Source: CAZIHO01 sp964538875 (lineage in GTDB: Bacteria; Pseudomonadota; Gammaproteobacteria; Chromatiales; Chromatiaceae). Taken from it: a DNA stretch of 6,216 nt. The DNA lies in the NCBI GenBank assembly GCA_964538875.1, contig CAZIHO010000155.1, positions 1-6,216 of the forward strand, given 5' to 3'. The notes beneath the pieces are model-generated. The model was not told where the DNA came from, ran no database searches, and saw nothing but the letters and a program-made list of their open reading frames with translations. Position numbers and translations under genes: made by a program. Every line of letters begins with the position of its first letter. Position 1 is the first letter of the stretch. Shown here piece by piece: positions 5,983-6,216 of the stretch.

Positions 5983-6001
5983 TTCTGTCCAGGAGACAGA
6001 G
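5983..6001 (+). repeat. Second hairpin in the downstream region
   Basis: TTCTGTC (5983-5989) pairs with GACAGAG (5995-6001), seven pairs including one T-G, around the loop CAGGA. There is no flanking T tract on either strand. The AGGAGA within it resembles a ribosome binding site, but no ATG or GTG with an open frame follows at a useful distance. Confidence 0.35.
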
Positions 6002-6124
6002 GCCAAGATTGCGGTCCCTGGGCGGCTAACTGACCCGGGGGTAAGGCGGCAGCGAGCTGTTGCAGGTGGGATTCGGGCCGATCAGGGCCATTCGCGCCGA
6101 GGGGAGCCTCCCTGCTCCGGGGGC

Positions 6125-6149
6125 GGCGCCGCAACCTCGTCGCGGCGCC
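6125..6149. repeat. GC-rich inverted repeat between convergent genes
   Basis: GGCGCCGC (6125-6132) and GCGGCGCC (6142-6149) are perfect inverted copies with a 9-base loop. It starts 14 bases past the stop of the minus-strand gene, a position suited to a terminator of that gene. The bases beyond it on the minus strand are not T-rich, so it is at most a weak or atypical terminator. Confidence 0.4.
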
Positions 6150-6162
6150 CGGTTCGATGGTG

Positions 6163-6216
6163 CTATTTCTTCTTCTTGCCTTTGGCTTCCGGCTTAGCGG
6201 GCTTAGCGGGCTTAGC
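6163..6216 (-). CDS. C-terminal end of an unidentified protein with an Ala-Lys-Pro repeat, lysine-rich tail (partial)
   Basis: Read on the minus strand from the window edge, the frame gives AKPAKPAKPEAKGKKKK and then a TAG stop at 6165-6163. This is too short for the ORF track's usual cutoffs, but the tail composition is unlike random GC-rich translation and resembles the basic, disordered ends of nucleic-acid-binding or histone H1-like proteins, and of some phasins and ribosome-associated factors. The body of the gene lies beyond the right edge, so no family can be named. The gene converges on the hydrogenase operon. The DNA of the tail is a 9-bp tandem repeat. Confidence 0.6.
   Translation of the reverse strand, partial: AKPAKPAKPEAKGKKKK
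6190..6216. repeat. Three tandem copies of a 9-bp unit
   Basis: The unit GGGCTTAGC is present at 6199-6207 and 6208-6216, with a one-mismatch copy (CGGCTTAGC) at 6190-6198. It may continue past the window edge. On the minus strand each copy encodes Ala-Lys-Pro, so copy number changes would lengthen or shorten the protein tail without breaking the frame. Confidence 0.75.

Larger units (their letters stand above)
5889..6162. other. Non-coding stretch downstream of the hydrogenase operon
   Basis: These 274 bases between the hydrogenase stop and the stop of a converging minus-strand gene hold no open frame with a credible start and ribosome binding site. The minus-strand frame that crosses into hynL looks like a GC-rich shadow. 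Three short hairpins are visible and listed separately. None is followed by a run of T on either strand, so no standard intrinsic terminator can be named, and ending may depend on Rho. Confidence 0.5.

Noticed and set aside
5556..6134. Minus-strand frame running from the downstream region into the large-subunit gene
   Set aside because: It overlaps the essential L2 end of the hydrogenase gene by over 300 bases, has no recognised family, and its downstream part has no independent support.
1..6216. CRISPR arrays, tRNA or rRNA genes, insertion sequences
   Set aside because: No regularly spaced repeats, no cloverleaf or rRNA-like segments, and no transposase or terminal inverted repeats were seen.

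Overview
The window is GC-rich bacterial DNA with heavy use of G/C at third codon positions. It holds a complete four-gene operon for a membrane-bound [NiFe] hydrogenase of the Isp type (group 1e in the usual hydrogenase classification): small subunit, Isp1, Isp2, large subunit. This order, with two electron-transfer genes inserted between the structural genes, is known from purple sulfur bacteria (hynS-isp1-isp2-hynL of Thiocapsa roseopersicina), relatives of Allochromatium, and some other sulfur-metabolising or chemolithotrophic bacteria. Base composition and gene order fit a gammaproteobacterium such as a member of Chromatiales or Methylococcales, but no taxonomic marker is present, so this is inference.

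Layout. Positions 39-785 (minus) encode a TauE/SafE-family membrane permease. Positions 786-1065 are a divergent intergenic region with an AT-rich island, several small dyads, a direct repeat and a possible leader stem-loop before the hydrogenase ribosome binding site. Positions 1066-5888 (plus) are the hydrogenase operon: a Tat-exported small subunit, a five-helix NarI/DsrM-like cytochrome b protein (Isp1), an HdrD/DsrK-like iron-sulfur protein (Isp2), then an 86-nt gap with a small hairpin, and the large subunit. Positions 5889-6162 have no convincing gene but contain hairpins. At the right edge the last 17 codons of a minus-strand gene enter the window; they encode an Ala-Lys-Pro repeat tail ending in lysines.

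How the parts work together (family knowledge plus inference). The large subunit carries the Ni-Fe site and has no export signal, so it should be processed at its C-terminus, pair with the small subunit and leave the cytoplasm on that subunit's twin-arginine signal. Electrons from H2 would pass along three Fe-S clusters in the small subunit to hemes in Isp1 and across the membrane to Isp2, which faces the cytoplasm and has two 4Fe-4S motifs and one intact CCG domain. The Isp1/Isp2 pair resembles DsrM/DsrK and HdrE/HdrD, so the partner may be quinone, a thiol/disulfide couple or sulfur metabolism, possibly reversibly. The adjacent TauE/SafE permease is compatible with a sulfur link but does not prove it. 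Maturation genes (hyp genes, endopeptidase) are not in the window.

Nothing here amounts to a clearly undescribed system. The points most worth checking are the eroded first CCG domain of Isp2, the heme-ligand pattern of Isp1, the isolated large-subunit gene and the divergent control region.
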